Notes: a model not told the origin generated them from the letters alone. A stretch of 64,000 bases of DNA from an uncultured Clostridium sp. (GCA_934755305.1 CAKVLD010000003.1:88869-152868); one strand, 5' to 3'. Shown: positions 36,644 to 45,888, numbered from the stretch's first letter. A program made the numbers and translations.

Positions 36644-37843
36644 CTAATCAATTAAATCTGGTGAAAAACTTTCTTGCCATGGTAAACCATATTCATTTAA
36701 AGCTTCCATAAATGGATCTGGATCAAACTCTTCTATGTTATAAACACCAGGTTTATTCCACTTACCTGTCATTAACATCATTGCACCAATCATAGCTGGA
36801 ACACCAGTAGTATAAGAAATAGCTTGTGAACCTACTTCCTTATAACATTCTTGATGGTCACATACATTATAAACATAATAAGTTTTTTCCTTGCCGTCTT
36901 TTACACCTTTAAATATACATCCTATGTTTGTCTTTCCTTTAGTTCTAGGTCCTAGTGATGCTGGATCTGGTAAAACTGCTTTTAAGAATTGTAAAGGAAC
37001 TATTTGCTTTCCTTCAAATTCTATTGGTTCTATAGATGTCATTCCTACGTTTTCTAGTACTTTTAAATGATTTAAATAACTTTCTGAGAAAGTCATCCAA
37101 AATCTTATTCTTTTTATTCCTTTTATATTTAAAGCTAAAGATTCTAATTCTTCATGATGAAGTAAATATATATCCTTTGGTCCTATTTCAGGTAAATCAT
37201 ATACCCTCTTTATTTCCATTGGTTCAGTTTCTATAAATTTACCATTTTCAAAATAGCTTCCCTTAGCTGTTACTTCTCTAATATTAATTTCTGGATTGAA
37301 ATTAGTTGCAAATGGATATCCATGATCTCCAGCATTAGCATCAACTATATCTATAGTATGAATTTCATCAAAATAATGTTTTTGTGCATATGCACTAAAT
37401 ACTCCTGTTACTCCTGGATCAAATCCGCTTCCTAATAATGCTGTTATTCCTGCTTTTTCAAATTTTTCTCTGTAAGCCCATTGCCACTTATACTCAAACT
37501 TTGCGGTATCAAGAGGCTCATAATTAGCTGTGTCCATGTAATTAACACCAGTTGCTAAACAAGCATCCATAATAGTTAAATCTTGATATGGTAATGCTAC
37601 GTTTATTACTATGTCTGGTTTAAAATTATTAATTAGTTCGATTAACATCTCTGTATTATCTGCATCCACCTGTGCAGTTTGTATTTTTGTCTTACCACCT
37701 TCAAGTTTCTTCTTTATAGCATCACACTTTGAAAGTGTCCTACTTGCTATACATATCTCCTCAAAAACTTCTGGATTTTGACAACATTTATGAATTACTA
37801 CATTAGCTACACCACCAGCGCCAATTATTAATGCTCTTCCCAA
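36644..37843 (-). CDS. Carboxynorspermidine/carboxyspermidine dehydrogenase (saccharopine dehydrogenase family)
   Basis: NADPH-dependent reductive condensation of aspartate semialdehyde with putrescine or diaminopropane. The N-terminal Rossmann motif is IGAGGVANVVIHKC; the middle carries GSGFDPGVTGVFSAYAQ, a hallmark of the LYS1/CASDH group. The 399-residue length fits. The start is a TTG with AGGAGG upstream. It is the first gene of the polyamine locus, with a promoter and dyad upstream. Often called Lys1 or CANSDH. Confidence 0.92.
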   Translation of the reverse strand: MGRALIIGAGGVANVVIHKCCQNPEVFEEICIASRTLSKCDAIKKKLEGGKTKIQTAQVDADNTEMLIELINNFKPDIVINVALPYQDLTIMDACLATGVNYMDTANYEPLDTAKFEYKWQWAYREKFEKAGITALLGSGFDPGVTGVFSAYAQKHYFDEIHTIDIVDANAGDHGYPFATNFNPEINIREVTAKGSYFENGKFIETEPMEIKRVYDLPEIGPKDIYLLHHEELESLALNIKGIKRIRFWMTFSESYLNHLKVLENVGMTSIEPIEFEGKQIVPLQFLKAVLPDPASLGPRTKGKTNIGCIFKGVKDGKEKTYYVYNVCDHQECYKEVGSQAISYTTGVPAMIGAMMLMTGKWNKPGVYNIEEFDPDPFMEALNEYGLPWQESFSPDLID

Positions 37844-38360
37844 TTATCATTCCTCCTAATTCTAATATCATTTCTTAAATTTTAATTTTTTACATTGCAA
37901 AGTCATTATATATAATTTTTCCATAATTAGCAATACTAAAATTGAAATTTAGTATTACTAAATTTTTATTGTGAAATTTCAAAATTTCTTATAAATTTTT
38001 TCATTTTTTAAAAATTATTATCTTTTTATTTTTAACCCTAATTTTATTTGTTTTTATTATTTTTAAAGGTGTTTTTAAATTATTTAAATAAATTGTTTGC
38101 TTATTTTTTACAAAAATAAAAATGTATTTTTTTTATTTTTTTATATTCTCATGTAACTTCCACTTAAATTTCTTATTTTTTTCAAATAAAAAACACCCCT
38201 TTTTCAAATAAATTTTTTATACTTTTTTATTAACAATTCATTTTTTTATTATTAACAAAACTCTTAATAATTTATTTTTTATTATCTTTATAATAATTAT
38301 AAAAATAAATTAATAAAATTAACATTTATGTACATAGTATAGATGAAAGGAGCTTTTATA
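37844..38360. other. 500-bp AT-rich divergent region between the polyamine and permease genes
   Basis: No ORF. The left end has the polyamine promoter and dyad (37895-37956). The rest is nearly pure A/T with long T runs (38100-38280) and no hairpin I would call. The permease ribosome site (AAAGGAG) is at 38346. Such AT-tracts may give curved DNA or an UP-element. Confidence 0.5.
37895..37956 (-). promoter_or_regulatory. Promoter of the polyamine locus with overlapping dyad
   Basis: Minus strand TTGCTA, 17 bases, TATAAT. A dyad AATACTAAA / TTTAGTATT (37932-37940, 37948-37956) with a seven-base centre touches the -35 element, where a repressor could act. Confidence 0.55.
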
Positions 38361-39731
38361 ATGAATATTATTTCTATCATGATATCTTTATTTTTAATAA
38401 TGTTTTTAGCATATAAAGGATATTCAACAATAATTACAGCACCCATAATAGCCTTAATTACCCTTCTATTAACATATGGCTTTAAAGGTCACTTTATGTT
38501 TACATATACAGAAATATACATGGATGGTTTCTCTTCATTTGTAAAAAATTATTTTCCTCTATTTTTAACAGGAGCAATTTTTGCAAAGCTTATGGAGGAA
38601 GTGGGATATGGTGAATCAATTGCTAAGTTTATCACTTCAAAACTTGGAGCAAAACATACCATACTCTCAATAGTTTTATCCGGTGCTCTTCTTACTTATG
38701 GTGGAGTTTCATTATTTGTAGTTGCATTTATTTTATACCCAATAGCTAATATACTATTTAAACAAGCTGATATTCCTAAAAGATTAATACCTGGTACTAT
38801 AGCCTTAGGTGCATTTACTTTTACTATGACATCTATGCCAGGATCCCCTGAAATTCAAAATGTTATACCTATGACTTATTTTAATACAGATACATTTGCC
38901 GCTCCCTTTTTAGGATTACTTGCAAGCTGCATTATGTTATCACTAGGATTACTTTGGCTTAATAGAAGGTATAAAAAAGCTAAAGAGCTTGGAGAAGGTT
39001 ATGGAAACCATAAAATAGATAATATTAATATGAATAAGGATGTGCCTAACATCATAATAGCTTTATCCCCTATATTAATTATTTTTATTTCTAACCTTTT
39101 CTTTTCAAAAATTTATTATCCTAATTCAGATGCTAGCTATTTAGATTCATATAATTTAAGTTTATCAAGTTTAGAAGGTACTTGGAGCGTTATAATTTCA
39201 ATAATTTTAGCTATTATATATATAGTTGTTTTAAATTTTAATAAACTAAAAAATTTGAATAAAATTTTAAACGTTGGAGTTTCAAATTCTTTTTTACCAT
39301 TACTTAACTCAAGTGCAATTGTTGGATATGGGAGTGTTATAAAATCTTTACCTGTATTTTTATTATTACAAGATTCTATATTGAACATCTCTTCTAATCC
39401 TGTTATTTCAGAAGCTCTTTCTGTAAATATAATTTGTGGTGTTACAGCATCAGCTTCAGGTGGACTTGGGATTACTTTAAGCGCTTTAGGATCTACCTTT
39501 TTAGAAATGGCAAATAATTTTAATATATCTCCTGAAATACTTCATAGAATAGCTTCTTTATCTTCTGGAGGACTCGACACCTTGCCTCATAATGGAGCTG
39601 TAATTACTACTTTAGCTATATGTGGATTGACTCATAAGGAAAGTTATAAAGATATTTTTGTAACTTCTGTATTGATTCCTATAGTTACAACTATTATTAT
39701 TGTTTCTTTAGTTTGTATATATTATTTTTAA
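38361..39731 (+). CDS. GntP-family organic-acid permease
   Basis: Membrane permease of about 456 residues and ~12 helices, resembling the gluconate/GntP family (IIxxPxxALI start, GAIFAKLMEEVGYGESIAKFI, LTYGGVSLFVVAF, CGVTASASGGLGITLSALG, SGGLDTLPHNGAVITTL). The start is ATG at 38361 because AAAGGAG lies eight bases before; an ATG at 38343 overlaps that ribosome site. It is convergent with the dimethylargininase-like gene at a shared terminator, and probably supplies substrate to that cluster. GntP members carry hydroxy acids, so the cargo may be an acid rather than a basic amino acid. Confidence 0.85.
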   Translation: MNIISIMISLFLIMFLAYKGYSTIITAPIIALITLLLTYGFKGHFMFTYTEIYMDGFSSFVKNYFPLFLTGAIFAKLMEEVGYGESIAKFITSKLGAKHTILSIVLSGALLTYGGVSLFVVAFILYPIANILFKQADIPKRLIPGTIALGAFTFTMTSMPGSPEIQNVIPMTYFNTDTFAAPFLGLLASCIMLSLGLLWLNRRYKKAKELGEGYGNHKIDNINMNKDVPNIIIALSPILIIFISNLFFSKIYYPNSDASYLDSYNLSLSSLEGTWSVIISIILAIIYIVVLNFNKLKNLNKILNVGVSNSFLPLLNSSAIVGYGSVIKSLPVFLLLQDSILNISSNPVISEALSVNIICGVTASASGGLGITLSALGSTFLEMANNFNISPEILHRIASLSSGGLDTLPHNGAVITTLAICGLTHKESYKDIFVTSVLIPIVTTIIIVSLVCIYYF

Positions 39732-39735
39732 ATAC

Positions 39736-39770
39736 AAAAAAGATTTAGCTTGTCTTGCTAAATCTTTTTT
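39736..39770. terminator. Bidirectional terminator between the permease and hydrolase genes
   Basis: Perfect 14-base arms AAAAAAGATTTAGC / GCTAAATCTTTTTT with a seven-base loop between convergent genes. Confidence 0.92.
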
Positions 39771-39793
39771 AATATATTTCATTATCTAATTAA

Positions 39794-40636
39794 CTATTCT
39801 CTAACTAACGGAAAAGTCATACAATGTGGTCCTCCACCAGCTTTTAAAATTTCAGTAATATCTAGTTCTATTACTTCCATTCCTCTTTTTCTTAATTCTT
39901 CATTTACATAAGTATTTCTTTTTAGCGAAATAACCTTTCTATTTCCTAATGCTTGTAGATTGCAACCATGTTCAAATATAGCTTGTTCCTCTACAGGTAT
40001 AATATCAATTTCAAGTTCTTCAAGTCTCTTTAAAAATTCCTTTGGAAGACCTTCCTTATAAGCAACAGCTATATGATCATCAACTAAATTAAAGCACATA
40101 TCTAAATGCAAATACTCACTTTTACAAGGTACTGGAATAACCTCATATCCATATTTCTTTAATCCATCTCTTATTTCTTCAAAACCTTTTTCATTAGTTC
40201 TTTCTACCATACCTAAAGCAATGGTATTTTCATTTAAGAAAGCAAAATCCCCACCTTCAAAAAGTCCTTCCTTACATTCAACTATAGCAGGAATACCTAG
40301 TTCCTCCATTTTAGCCTTATAATCTGTATATTCTTTAAATCTAATAGGTTCCTTAAATCTACCTAAAATATATCCTTCCTTAACACATCCTCCAAAATCT
40401 CTAGAAAATACTGAATTAGGTCTTTCTTTATCTGGTTCTAAATATACTACTTCTACTCCATTATCTTCATAAGCTTTAACAAAGGCTTTATGTTCTTCTT
40501 CCATCTTCTTAACATCTAGCTCCAATCCCCATTTTCTAGCTATTTCATTAATAGGAGCTGCCTTTAAAAAGCTTGGTTTTGATACTAAAACCTTCTTTAA
40601 TACTCCTGTTCCATTTTTAACATACATATTTTTCAC
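39794..40636 (-). CDS. Dimethylargininase-like guanidino hydrolase (amidinotransferase fold)
   Basis: Beta/alpha propeller of the arginine deiminase/DDAH group, 280 residues. Catalytic candidates are C272 in GGGPHCMTFPL, H177 in EYLHLDMCF and the acidic pair in FEGGDF (129-131) plus D80 in FSRDFGG. This length and layout match dimethylarginine dimethylaminohydrolase rather than the ~410-residue arginine deiminase. It would hydrolyse a guanidino or N-methyl-guanidino compound to citrulline or an ureido product. It is the last gene of the hisC-like/D-2-HDH/rocB-like operon. The true substrate is unknown. Confidence 0.8.
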   Translation of the reverse strand: MKNMYVKNGTGVLKKVLVSKPSFLKAAPINEIARKWGLELDVKKMEEEHKAFVKAYEDNGVEVVYLEPDKERPNSVFSRDFGGCVKEGYILGRFKEPIRFKEYTDYKAKMEELGIPAIVECKEGLFEGGDFAFLNENTIALGMVERTNEKGFEEIRDGLKKYGYEVIPVPCKSEYLHLDMCFNLVDDHIAVAYKEGLPKEFLKRLEELEIDIIPVEEQAIFEHGCNLQALGNRKVISLKRNTYVNEELRKRGMEVIELDITEILKAGGGPHCMTFPLVRE

Positions 40637-40642
40637 CTCAAT

Positions 40643-42286
40643 TTACATAAACTTTTCTACTGTCTTTATAATAAGTTTTGGAAGTACTCCAAAAGAATAT
40701 GGTTTATAAACTCTTTCACTCCACTTATGAGCATCCTTTCCATAACATCCATAATTAATAGCGCTTATATTAAGCTTTTTAATTTCATGTAATGGCACAT
40801 TATATAAGTTCTTATATTGTGGAAAATTTTTAATAAGCTTGTCTATAGACTCTTCATCATCATCTATCTTTATATAGCTACTATCAGATAAACTAGGGAA
40901 GAATTGAAGCATTTCATAAGTTTCCCCTACTTCATCTTGAAATTCATCCAATAAACCTCTTAACTTTTTAGATAATTCCTCTTCTTCTTTAACTTCTTTC
41001 TTTAAAGTATTATGAGGACAATATGGTGGAGCAAAGAAAATTACTACCATAGGATCTTTAGTCTTTGCTATCTCCACGAGCCTTTTTACTATAAGCATAG
41101 AAGTTTCTCTCTTATCCGTATTTTCTTCAATAAGCTTTAAAGTATAATTTTCTATTTCTTCATCTAAGTTACCCTTAAAGTTTTTTAAAGCTAAATCATA
41201 TATTTCTTCATAAGATATTACTTTTACATCATAATCTATCTTTTTATAGTCAACTTTAGCTAAATCACAATACTTTTTATAATTGGTGTTTATAGTATCC
41301 ATTAAGTTGTTTACAGCTAAATTAGATACATCTATTAACTTCTTCATTATTTCTTCAATAGAATTATTGTGTACAAAATAATTAAAATACACAAAAGCAT
41401 CTACTGTAGTTTGAACATTGTAATGCATCTTTAAATCTTGCATTTTTAATACTGATGGAGGAAGAGTATATTCTTCATTATATCCATCACAAAAATCAAC
41501 ATTATAATTAATAAGCCTTGTAATTTCACTAGCTAAAACTGCTGCATCAAAACCTTCAAAACATTGCCCCACATGAGTTTCCTTCCCTTGAATATAGAAA
41601 CAAGGAAGTAACTTTCCTACTGTACCTGTATAAACATATTTATTAGTATCACCTTCATATAATGGACAAATATAATCATTATTTATGGCCATAATATAAT
41701 TAAAATTTTCTTGAGTCTTAAGTTTATTTAAAACCTCAATCCCTTCAATAATTCCTGTATGAAGATTTTCCTCTACTGGATTTACAGATAATAAAATATT
41801 TCCCTTAAACTCATCTGTTCTTTCTGAAAAATATTCTAATAAAACTAAAAATACTGCAACTCCACTTTTCATGTCACAAGAGCCTCTTCCAACCATCCAG
41901 TCTCCTGTTTCTAAATCATCTCTAATAGACTTAGATAAATCCATTTCTAACATTTTTTCTAGTAACAGGTCAGGATTAGTTGAATACTTTTCTAAAGCTC
42001 CAAAATCTTCTGTACCTACTGTATCCATATGTCCATGAAAAATTATAGTATTATTACTTTCTTCCTTAGTGCCCTTTACATAAGCCAATACATTTCTTCT
42101 ATCTAATTTATCATTCTTCAATTTTTGAATAATAACTCTATCAGAGTGTTTCTTAAAGTAAGGAATATTTCTAATATAGCATTCTATATACTCTGCTATT
42201 TCTTTTTCACCTTTTGTAGTATTTACACTTTTTATTTTTACAAGTTCTTTTGTTAATTCTTCGCACTTTCTAAAAAGGTTATTCAT
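40643..42286 (-). CDS. M20 metallohydrolase, RocB-like
   Basis: Zinc-dependent amidohydrolase of the M20 family, 547 residues, of the long RocB type. Metal and catalytic motifs: FHGHMDTVG, DWMVGRGSCDMKSGVA and VNPVEENLHTG. RocB was named from the Bacillus arginine-utilisation operon, where its reaction is not defined; M20 enzymes cut N-acyl or peptide bonds. I place the start at 42286, preceded by AAGGAG and five bases after the upstream stop; a longer in-frame start at 42352 would overlap that gene. It is six bases upstream of the dimethylargininase-like gene. Confidence 0.82.
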   Translation of the reverse strand: MNNLFRKCEELTKELVKIKSVNTTKGEKEIAEYIECYIRNIPYFKKHSDRVIIQKLKNDKLDRRNVLAYVKGTKEESNNTIIFHGHMDTVGTEDFGALEKYSTNPDLLLEKMLEMDLSKSIRDDLETGDWMVGRGSCDMKSGVAVFLVLLEYFSERTDEFKGNILLSVNPVEENLHTGIIEGIEVLNKLKTQENFNYIMAINNDYICPLYEGDTNKYVYTGTVGKLLPCFYIQGKETHVGQCFEGFDAAVLASEITRLINYNVDFCDGYNEEYTLPPSVLKMQDLKMHYNVQTTVDAFVYFNYFVHNNSIEEIMKKLIDVSNLAVNNLMDTINTNYKKYCDLAKVDYKKIDYDVKVISYEEIYDLALKNFKGNLDEEIENYTLKLIEENTDKRETSMLIVKRLVEIAKTKDPMVVIFFAPPYCPHNTLKKEVKEEEELSKKLRGLLDEFQDEVGETYEMLQFFPSLSDSSYIKIDDDEESIDKLIKNFPQYKNLYNVPLHEIKKLNISAINYGCYGKDAHKWSERVYKPYSFGVLPKLIIKTVEKFM

Positions 42287-42290
42287 ATTA

Positions 42291-43292
42291 TCATCTCTCC
42301 TTGTATAAAGTAACTCCGTTAACAACTTTAAATATCTTATCAGGCTCACCATTTAAATAATGAATTACATTTTCGCAAGCTATTCTTTGAAGTTCTCTTA
42401 TAGATGTTTCTGAATAGAAAGCTGAATGTGGTGTTACTATTACATTATCTCTTTTTAAAAATGGACAATTATCTAGGTCTGGATTTTCACTTACTAATAC
42501 ATCAAGACCTGCTGATCTTACTTTTCCTGTATCTAAAGCTTCTAAAAGTGCATCTTCATCTACAGCAGTTCCCCTAGCTGTATTTATGAAAACAACACCT
42601 TCTTTCATACTTTCAAAAGCTTCTTTATTAAAGAATCCTTTATTTTCTTCTGTTTCGTTCATATGATTACTTATAATATCACTATTTTCTAAGGCATATT
42701 TAGCATCTACTAACTTAACTCCTAAACTTTCAGCTATATCCTTTGGCATAAATGGATCAACAGCTATTACTTTTATGCCAAAGCCTTGTGCTCTTTTAGC
42801 AACAGCTTGACCTATTCTTCCAAATCCAAATAAAGCCATAGTTCTTCCTTCTAATCTATAAAGAGGTCTTAAAGGTTTAAATCTCCAATTTTTATCTCTT
42901 TCAACATCTAAGTTATATTCCTTTAACCCTCTAGTTAATGAAAGCATTAATGCTAATACGTGATCTGCAACTTCTTGAGTACAATATTCAGCTATATGAC
43001 TAACCATAATATTTTTCTTAGCTGCATACTCATAATCTATAATTCCATAACCTGTTGCATTTACTGATATACACTTTAAATTTGGAGCCTTATCTATAAA
43101 TTCCTTATCCACCTTTATTAATCCAGTTAAAAGTACATCTATATCTTTAACCTTTTCTAATAGCTCTTCTCTATTATCATGGTAAATATAAACCTCTATT
43201 TCTACATCCTTTAATCCATTTTGTAATAATTCTTTTTCATAATTTACATCTCTTCCAAATTGACTTTCATAATCTGCAATTAATACTTTCAT
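42291..43292 (-). CDS. D-isomer-specific 2-hydroxyacid dehydrogenase
   Basis: NAD-dependent reduction of a 2-oxo acid to the D-2-hydroxy acid. The Rossmann motif GFGRIGQAVAKRA is near residue 156; the catalytic Arg is in INTARGTAVD, Glu in LDVLVSENP and His in VTPHSAFYS, in family order. The 333-residue length is standard. It lies between the HisC-like aminotransferase and RocB-like hydrolase with very short gaps, so it most likely reduces the 2-oxo acid made by the aminotransferase and regenerates NAD+. Its branch is closest to the CtBP/phosphoglycerate type, but the substrate is not readable. Confidence 0.88.
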   Translation of the reverse strand: MKVLIADYESQFGRDVNYEKELLQNGLKDVEIEVYIYHDNREELLEKVKDIDVLLTGLIKVDKEFIDKAPNLKCISVNATGYGIIDYEYAAKKNIMVSHIAEYCTQEVADHVLALMLSLTRGLKEYNLDVERDKNWRFKPLRPLYRLEGRTMALFGFGRIGQAVAKRAQGFGIKVIAVDPFMPKDIAESLGVKLVDAKYALENSDIISNHMNETEENKGFFNKEAFESMKEGVVFINTARGTAVDEDALLEALDTGKVRSAGLDVLVSENPDLDNCPFLKRDNVIVTPHSAFYSETSIRELQRIACENVIHYLNGEPDKIFKVVNGVTLYKER

Positions 43293-43321
43293 ATTTAATA
43301 TCCTTTCTTTAAATAAATTTA

Positions 43322-44398
43322 TTAATTTAAAACTAATTCTTTATTCACAATTTTTTTTGTAGCATCTATTACTGCTTGTACTTCTTCTCTAGTACCAATA
43401 CTTATTCTTAAGTAATTCTTTATTCTTTCTTGATTAAAATATCTTGTTAAAATTGCTGCCTCCTTTAATCCTTCTTGATATTCAGTTGCTGAAATTTTTT
43501 CATGAGTTACGAATATAAAATTAGTTCTTGTATCTAATACCTTAAATCCTAGTTTTCTTAATTCATCCTTTAAATACTCTCTATTTTCCATAATTGCTTT
43601 AATACATTTTTCTTGGTATTCTACATCTTTTACTGCAGCTGTTCCTATAGCCAAATTAATATCACTCATATTATAAGGATTAAAAGCAAACTTCACTGTT
43701 CTTAAATCATCTATTATACTTTTAGAAGCTATACAATATCCTATATGTGCTCCTGCTAAAACTCTTGATTTAGACATTGTATGAACTACTATTAAATTGT
43801 CATGCTTCTTTACTAATGGAATTACACTTTCATTTCCATAGTCAACATAAGCTTCATCTATAATTACTAATCTATCTTTATTGCTCTTAATAAGTTTTTC
43901 TATTTCAGAAACCTTTATAAAATAACCTGTTGGTGCATTTGGATTTGCTAATATTACATGTCTATCTGTATTTATATAATCATTTAGATTAACTGTAAAA
44001 TCCTCATTTAAAGGGATTTCTTTAGCATCTACATGAAGTATTCCTGACAATACTTTATACATGTTATAAGTTATATCTGGGTAACATATTCTTTCCTTAT
44101 TCATGAAAAAAGTTAAAAATATAAATTGTAATACTTCATCAGAACCATTACCTACAAATACCTCATCACTTGAAACTTCATATCTATCAGCTAATGCATT
44201 TCTTAATTCTTTAGCATTTGGATCTCCATAAAGTCCTAAGTGCTTCATTCTATCACTTTTTAAAACTTCTAAAACCTTTGGCGAAGGCTCCATTGAGCAT
44301 TCATTAGAATTTAATTTTATATATTTTTTATCATTTAACTGTTCACCTGGAACATATCCTTTTATATCTGCATGAACTGAACTTAAAAATCTACTCAT
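43322..44398 (-). CDS. HisC-like PLP aminotransferase
   Basis: Fold type I aminotransferase of 358 residues resembling histidinol-phosphate aminotransferase (KLNSNECSMEPSPKVLEVL start, VGNGSDEVLQFIFL, ANPNAPTGYFI, DEAYVDYG, Schiff-base Lys in HTMSKSRVLAG near 210, and RISIGT at the end). There are no other his genes here. It is the first gene of an operon with a D-2-hydroxyacid dehydrogenase and two hydrolases, so I infer a catabolic 2-amino acid transaminase. The first mRNA bases form a strong hairpin. A role in histidine synthesis cannot be excluded if no other hisC exists in the genome. Confidence 0.85.
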   Translation of the reverse strand: MSRFLSSVHADIKGYVPGEQLNDKKYIKLNSNECSMEPSPKVLEVLKSDRMKHLGLYGDPNAKELRNALADRYEVSSDEVFVGNGSDEVLQFIFLTFFMNKERICYPDITYNMYKVLSGILHVDAKEIPLNEDFTVNLNDYINTDRHVILANPNAPTGYFIKVSEIEKLIKSNKDRLVIIDEAYVDYGNESVIPLVKKHDNLIVVHTMSKSRVLAGAHIGYCIASKSIIDDLRTVKFAFNPYNMSDINLAIGTAAVKDVEYQEKCIKAIMENREYLKDELRKLGFKVLDTRTNFIFVTHEKISATEYQEGLKEAAILTRYFNQERIKNYLRISIGTREEVQAVIDATKKIVNKELVLN

Positions 44399-44437
44399 TG
44401 TTATCTAATCTCCTCTAACTTTGATACTTAAACATAA

Positions 44438-44475
44438 AAAGGCACTTGTAAAACATTAATTTTACAAGCGCCTTT
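44438..44475 (-). terminator. Leader hairpin of the HisC-like operon (attenuator or stabiliser)
   Basis: Arms AAAGGCGCTTGTAAAA / TTTTACAAGTGCCTTT (15 of 16 paired) followed by TTTTTATGTTT on the minus strand. It begins about 15 bases after the proposed -10 and ends 40 bases before the start codon. Confidence 0.65.
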
Positions 44476-44489
44476 GCTTTAATGATTTT

Positions 44490-44518
44490 AGTATATAGAA
44501 TTTGAAATTGTTAATCAA
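44490..44518 (-). promoter_or_regulatory. Promoter of the HisC-like operon with small dyad
   Basis: Minus strand TTGATT, 17 bases, TATACT. The -35 lies in AATTG-TTAAT-CAATT (44507-44521), a 5-bp dyad and candidate PucR-type site in the divergent region. The remaining DNA to 44695 is AT-rich without other structure. Confidence 0.5.
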
Positions 44519-44695
44519 TTACCTTTATATTTATATTTCTACAAAAATAAATGTTTTTTTTCTCACATTCTATAATGTCTATTTTAATAATCTCATCAAA
44601 ATAATAAAACTCTTCAAATGTATTGAATTAGAAAAATAAATATTTTATTATATATTTGTTTAATAATTACAATTTAATTTAAGGGGTTGAATTTT

Positions 44696-45859
44696 TTGCT
44701 TACAGTTGATGAAGTAACTAAGCTGAGTTTATTCAGTAATTTTAAATTAATTGCTGGAAAGAATGGCTTAAAAAATAATTTAAGTAATATTGTAATTCTA
44801 GAATATGAAAGTATTAGCGATAACTTTGAAGTATTTAGTTCCGGTGATTTTGTTCTTACCTCTTTATTTTTTGCGAAAGATGATATCTCACTATTAGATA
44901 AAGCATTTAAAAATCTAATTAAAATAAAAGTTGCTGCCATTGCTATAAAAACTGTATTCTTTAAAGACATTCCAAAAAATATAAAAGATATGGCAAGTAG
45001 AGCTAATATACCTATATTTATTTTTGAAGGCTCTTATATGGAAGACTTAATTGTTTGTGTAAATGAATTATTAAAAAGTAAACAACAATATTTGGCCTTC
45101 GAGGAAAAAATAAATTCATTTATTAATATTGAACCTTCGCCTTATACAATTGAAAAAATAGCTCTAGAGATTAATAATTCTTTTTTAAATAATATTATAT
45201 CAGCTTATGCTACTCCTAAAAATAAATCTGAAAATATTTCTATATATTTTAATAGAATGCTTTATAAAAAATATCAATTAACTTCAAATCCAAATTATTC
45301 TTACATAAAATATAAAAATGGAATTTTGATTATATATAGTTTTAATGATGTAAAAGAAGATTCTAATTACGAAGAAATCTTTAAAGATTTATTTAAAAAA
45401 ATAGATATTAATCCTAGTGATTTTAACATAGGCATAGGAAATGTTCATAATAACTTATGCTATTTTGATACTTCTATAAAAGAAAGTATTTATGCTAATA
45501 ATATATGTACATATGCAAATAAGGATATTAGTTTTTATAATAAAATAGGAATTTATAGATTCTTGTTACCTATTTTTTCAGATAAAAATATATCCAAGCT
45601 TTACTCTAAAATTATTGATGAAATAATTAATTATGATTTGAAATATAAATCTAACCTTTTAGAAACTCTAATTATTTATATAAGAAATAATGGAGAAATT
45701 TCTAAAACAGCTAATGAATTATTTCAACATCCTAATACAATACGTTATAGATTATCTAAAACTCATACTATCTTAGAAAAATATAATTTAGAAGATAATT
45801 TTTATGAACAAATATTTTTAATAATAAAATTATATGAACTAAAAAATTATAGGGAGTAA
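44696..45859 (+). CDS. PucR-family transcriptional regulator
   Basis: The N-terminus (LTVDEVTKLSLFSNFKLIAGKNGLKNNL) is the PucR_1/PurC-like domain; the middle is variable and probably GGDEF-like; the C-terminus (~340-387) is the helix-turn-helix TLIIYIRNNGEISKTANELF...HPNTIRYRLSKT of the PucR/CdaR type. I choose TTG at 44696, nine bases after AAGGGG, giving 387 residues and the usual MLTVxxL start; a TTG at 44687 overlaps the ribosome site. It is divergent from the HisC-like operon, so it probably controls it. PucR-type regulators commonly sense nitrogen-rich catabolic substrates. Confidence 0.9.
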   Translation: MLTVDEVTKLSLFSNFKLIAGKNGLKNNLSNIVILEYESISDNFEVFSSGDFVLTSLFFAKDDISLLDKAFKNLIKIKVAAIAIKTVFFKDIPKNIKDMASRANIPIFIFEGSYMEDLIVCVNELLKSKQQYLAFEEKINSFINIEPSPYTIEKIALEINNSFLNNIISAYATPKNKSENISIYFNRMLYKKYQLTSNPNYSYIKYKNGILIIYSFNDVKEDSNYEEIFKDLFKKIDINPSDFNIGIGNVHNNLCYFDTSIKESIYANNICTYANKDISFYNKIGIYRFLLPIFSDKNISKLYSKIIDEIINYDLKYKSNLLETLIIYIRNNGEISKTANELFQHPNTIRYRLSKTHTILEKYNLEDNFYEQIFLIIKLYELKNYRE

Positions 45860-45885
45860 GTAAAATTCAACACTTACACCCTATA
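45848..45885. terminator. Bidirectional terminator between pucR-type gene and the amylase-family gene
   Basis: TATAGGG / CCCTATA with inner TAAGT/ACTTA, between convergent genes and followed by TTTTT. Confidence 0.75.
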
Positions 45886-45888
45886 TTT

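Noticed and set aside
37957..38340. Long T-tracts as a possible replication origin or attachment site
   Set aside because: No DnaA-box cluster, direct-repeat pair or integrase gene is visible; simple AT-richness explains it.
38343..38360. Upstream ATG extension of the GntP-type permease
   Set aside because: AAAGGAG lies inside this stretch and positions the ATG at 38361.
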